From Desulfobacteraceae bacterium (GTDB lineage Bacteria > Desulfobacterota > DSM-4660 > Desulfatiglandales > Desulfatiglandaceae), in contig DQZA01000029.1 in the NCBI GenBank assembly GCA_011042035.1, forward strand, positions 1 through 7,843: DNA of 7,843 nt, in the 5' to 3' direction. The notes beneath the pieces were generated by a model. The model searched no databases. It was not told the DNA's origin and saw nothing but the letters and a program-made list of their open reading frames with translations. Made by a program: the position numbers and the translations under genes. This document shows, in pieces, positions 5,823 to 7,843 of the stretch; position 1 is the stretch's first letter; each line of letters begins with the position of its first letter.

Positions 5823-6626
5823 ATGCCAAGCCCTCGAAAAAATACTTATGCAGATTCAGTCCCAGCTGTGGCGCAGGCTTGCAGGATTTTGATCTATCTT
5901 GCACGACACCCCTCAACCCCAATGAAGTTGACAACTATTTGCACCGAGGTGGGAATCCATAATAGCAAGGGCTACTCTATCTTGAACACACTTGGTTCCT
6001 TTGGGCTGGTACAAAGGGATCCCATTGCAAAGACATACTATCTTGGGCCAGGGTTGGCACACCTTGGGCGCATGGCCCTTGAGTCCATGGACATACGCAA
6101 GGTGGTAACCCCGTATCTGCAAACCCTTTCTTACCAAACCGGTGAAACCTCGCTTTTTGGCCTTTTGAGCGCAGAGCAGGTTTTCATAATAGCGAAACAA
6201 GAGGGTAGCCATCTTATTGGGGTTAACATCAGCCTGGGACATAGGTTCCACATGACTGCCGGTGCCCATGGTAAGGCTATAGTATCGGCGCTGCCCGATG
6301 CGGAACGAAGGAAGGTGCTCTACCGGAAGAATTTATATTTCTACGGTGACCCCAAAAGGTTTGATCACAAACGGCTGGAGGCAGAAATTAAGAAGGCAAG
6401 GGTCAGCGGTTTTGCAGAAGACCGGGGGGAGCTTCAGCCAGGCATAAATGCCGTTAGTGCAGCGGTCTTGGATAGAGAGGGGTCGGTCTTGGGTTGTGTC
6501 ATCCTGATTGGAACATACCCAGAGGACAAGTTGAAGGAATTTGGGCCGCTTGTTTCAAAGACTGCCCAAAGCATCTCAACAGATTTAGGGTTTTCACGGC
6601 CCTGGATCAAGGAGGCAGGATCATGA
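5823..6626 (+). CDS. IclR-family transcriptional regulator
   Basis: A 267-residue regulator with the two IclR domains. The N-terminal winged helix-turn-helix spans about 12-75: VAQACRILIYLARHP, then LTTICTEVGIHNSKGYSILNTL as the recognition helices, and the wing ending YYLGPGL. The effector-binding domain spans about 85-258, with TAGAHGKAIVSALP (about 145-158), SGFAEDRGELQPGINAVSAAV (about 195-215) and VLGCVILIG (about 222-230). IclR proteins are cytoplasmic dimers that bind small organic acids or aromatic metabolites and often control adjacent catabolic genes and themselves. The ATG at 5823 has AAGGG about 8 nt upstream. The stop codon overlaps the next ATG (ATGA at 6623-6626), so the likely target is the molybdopterin oxidoreductase operon. 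The ligand cannot be read from sequence. Confidence 0.93.
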   Translation: MPSPRKNTYADSVPAVAQACRILIYLARHPSTPMKLTTICTEVGIHNSKGYSILNTLGSFGLVQRDPIAKTYYLGPGLAHLGRMALESMDIRKVVTPYLQTLSYQTGETSLFGLLSAEQVFIIAKQEGSHLIGVNISLGHRFHMTAGAHGKAIVSALPDAERRKVLYRKNLYFYGDPKRFDHKRLEAEIKKARVSGFAEDRGELQPGINAVSAAVLDREGSVLGCVILIGTYPEDKLKEFGPLVSKTAQSISTDLGFSRPWIKEAGS

Positions 6627-7843
6627 GTGCATTCGCTCATTCAAATGTAGGAAGAGAGATGGAGGTCTATGGATTTGACCGCGTTGTGAAAAGCCACTGC
6701 CGGATGTGCCACGGGGGCTGCGGTGTGCTGGTATATGTAAAAGACGGCAAAGCAGTAAAGATATCGGGCGACCCGGACTGCCCCATAAACCACGGCACCC
6801 TTTGCGCAAAGGCCTTTGCCTCCATTCAACTGGCCTACCATCCCGAAAGGCTTACATATCCGGTAAGACGGGTTGGACCAAAAGGCAGCGGCAAGTGGGA
6901 GCGCATTTCATGGGATGAGGCGCTTGATACGATTGCTGAGAAAATCCTGCAATACAAGGATGAGTACGGTGCTGAATCCATTGTAATGGGCTATGGCACT
7001 GGCCGGGAAAACGAGGCGGTCATCTATAGGTTCGCCAACCTCCTTGGTACACCCAATGTGCTCACCGCTGGGCATTTTTGCTATGGTCCCCGGGTGGCCA
7101 CGGGCATCATCACATGTGGTTCCAATCCGGTAGTGGACTATGAAAACCATCCCCGCTGCATAATGGTATGGGGAAATAACATTGTTATCAGCAACCCGGA
7201 TGAGTACAAGGGCGAGCCCTTTTCTGTGGCAGTGGACAAAGGGGCCAAGCTGATTGTGGTGGACCCGCGGTTTACCCGCATTGCAGCCAGGGCTGATGTT
7301 TGGCTGCAACTGAGGCCCGGCACGGATACAGCCCTGGCCCTTGGCATGGCCAACGTAATTATTCAAGAAGGTTTATATGACAAGGATTTCGTGGAAAAGT
7401 GGGTACATGGCTGGGACGAGTTTAAGAAGCGAGCCAGTGAATATACTCTGGAGCGTGTCGAAGAGATTACATGGGTTCCTAAGGAAAAGATCGCCGAAGC
7501 AGCCCGCCTCTATGCTACTACCAAGCCTGCGGGTATCCAGTGGGGAGTGGCAATAGAGCAACAGGTCAACTGTGCGGATAATGACAGGGCCCTCATGGCC
7601 CTTATGGCCATCACAGGGAATCTGGACAAAAAGGGCGGCCAGGTACTTTTCAAGCCCCCGAAGATAAGGACAGTGAGTGAGTTTGGGGCCCATAAGATGC
7701 TGCCCAGAGAGCAGGCCGCAAAGCGCCTTGGAGGGGAGCGGTTTCGGCTAGCAGGAAACTTTGCCATCATCAATCCAAAGTGCGTATGGGATGCCATACT
7801 GGAGGAAAGGCCCTATCCTGTTAAGATGCTCTTTTTTATCAGC
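6623..7843 (+). CDS. Cytoplasmic molybdopterin (Mo/W bis-PGD) oxidoreductase, acetylene-hydratase-like branch, N-terminal part
   Basis: Open for 407 codons to the right edge with no stop, so roughly the last third or more is missing. It starts at an ATG overlapping the iclR stop (ATGA) with GGAGG 7 nt upstream. Residues 26-61 carry the N-terminal [4Fe-4S] motif HCRMCHGGCG...GTLCAKA (Cys26, 29, 33, 61). WERISWDEALDTIAEKI (92-108) is the standard entry to the bis-MGD fold. Cys153 in GHFCYGPRV is the likely metal ligand. LIVVDPRFTRIAARADVWLQLRPGTDTALALGM (210-242) binds the pterin cofactor. From about 205 to 340 it resembles Pelobacter acetylene hydratase closely (LYDKDFVEKW, EITWVPKEKIAEAA), but His30 replaces that enzyme's catalytic Asp, so I do not call it a hydratase. 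No Tat signal is present, so it is cytoplasmic. The substrate is unknown; partner Fe-S subunits may lie beyond the edge. Confidence 0.9.
   Translation, partial: MSAFAHSNVGREMEVYGFDRVVKSHCRMCHGGCGVLVYVKDGKAVKISGDPDCPINHGTLCAKAFASIQLAYHPERLTYPVRRVGPKGSGKWERISWDEALDTIAEKILQYKDEYGAESIVMGYGTGRENEAVIYRFANLLGTPNVLTAGHFCYGPRVATGIITCGSNPVVDYENHPRCIMVWGNNIVISNPDEYKGEPFSVAVDKGAKLIVVDPRFTRIAARADVWLQLRPGTDTALALGMANVIIQEGLYDKDFVEKWVHGWDEFKKRASEYTLERVEEITWVPKEKIAEAARLYATTKPAGIQWGVAIEQQVNCADNDRALMALMAITGNLDKKGGQVLFKPPKIRTVSEFGAHKMLPREQAAKRLGGERFRLAGNFAIINPKCVWDAILEERPYPVKMLFFIS

Noticed and set aside
6623..7843. Calling the molybdopterin enzyme acetylene hydratase
   Set aside because: The sequence is similar, but the essential Asp next to the Fe-S cluster cysteine is His here, and the C-terminal part is missing.
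6623..7843. Selenocysteine in the molybdopterin enzyme
   Set aside because: The frame has no internal TGA, and the metal-ligand position is an ordinary Cys codon (TGC) at residue 153.

Overview
The window looks like chromosomal DNA of an anaerobic bacterium. The best guess is Desulfobacterota (deltaproteobacterial sulfate reducers or syntrophs). This is inferred from gene content: a membrane-anchored reductive-dehalogenase-like protein, a cytoplasmic tungsten/molybdenum bis-pterin enzyme, a QueG-like iron-sulfur protein and a free-standing archaeal-type tRNA-Thr editing domain. No rRNA, tRNA, CRISPR array, IS element or repeat family was seen.

The layout is divergent around an intergenic region at about 5594-5822. 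Everything to its left is on the minus strand, in transcription order: lgt (prolipoprotein diacylglyceryl transferase), a HAD-superfamily protein, a reductive-dehalogenase-like membrane protein, pyruvate kinase, a stand-alone threonyl-tRNA editing domain, and the 5' part of a QueG-like Fe-S protein that runs off the left edge. The first three are packed within about 15 nt of each other and look like one operon. The next three follow at gaps of 72-113 nt, so they may be read through or may have their own promoters.

To the right, on the plus strand, an IclR-type regulator overlaps by an ATGA junction with a molybdopterin oxidoreductase that runs off the right edge. A good sigma70-type promoter (TTGACA, 16 nt, TATACA) precedes iclR. 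Two small palindromes, one over the -10 and one just upstream of the -35, are candidate operators.

Three points deserve attention. The RDase-like protein has three N-terminal membrane helices instead of a Tat signal, is predicted to face the cytoplasm, and is paired with a HAD protein whose motif I is DxN rather than DxD. The editing-domain protein keeps the fold signature but appears to have lost two catalytic positions. The molybdopterin enzyme resembles acetylene hydratase in sequence but has His where that enzyme has its catalytic Asp, so its substrate is unknown. All family assignments come from reading translated sequence by eye and from memory of the families; no database search was run.
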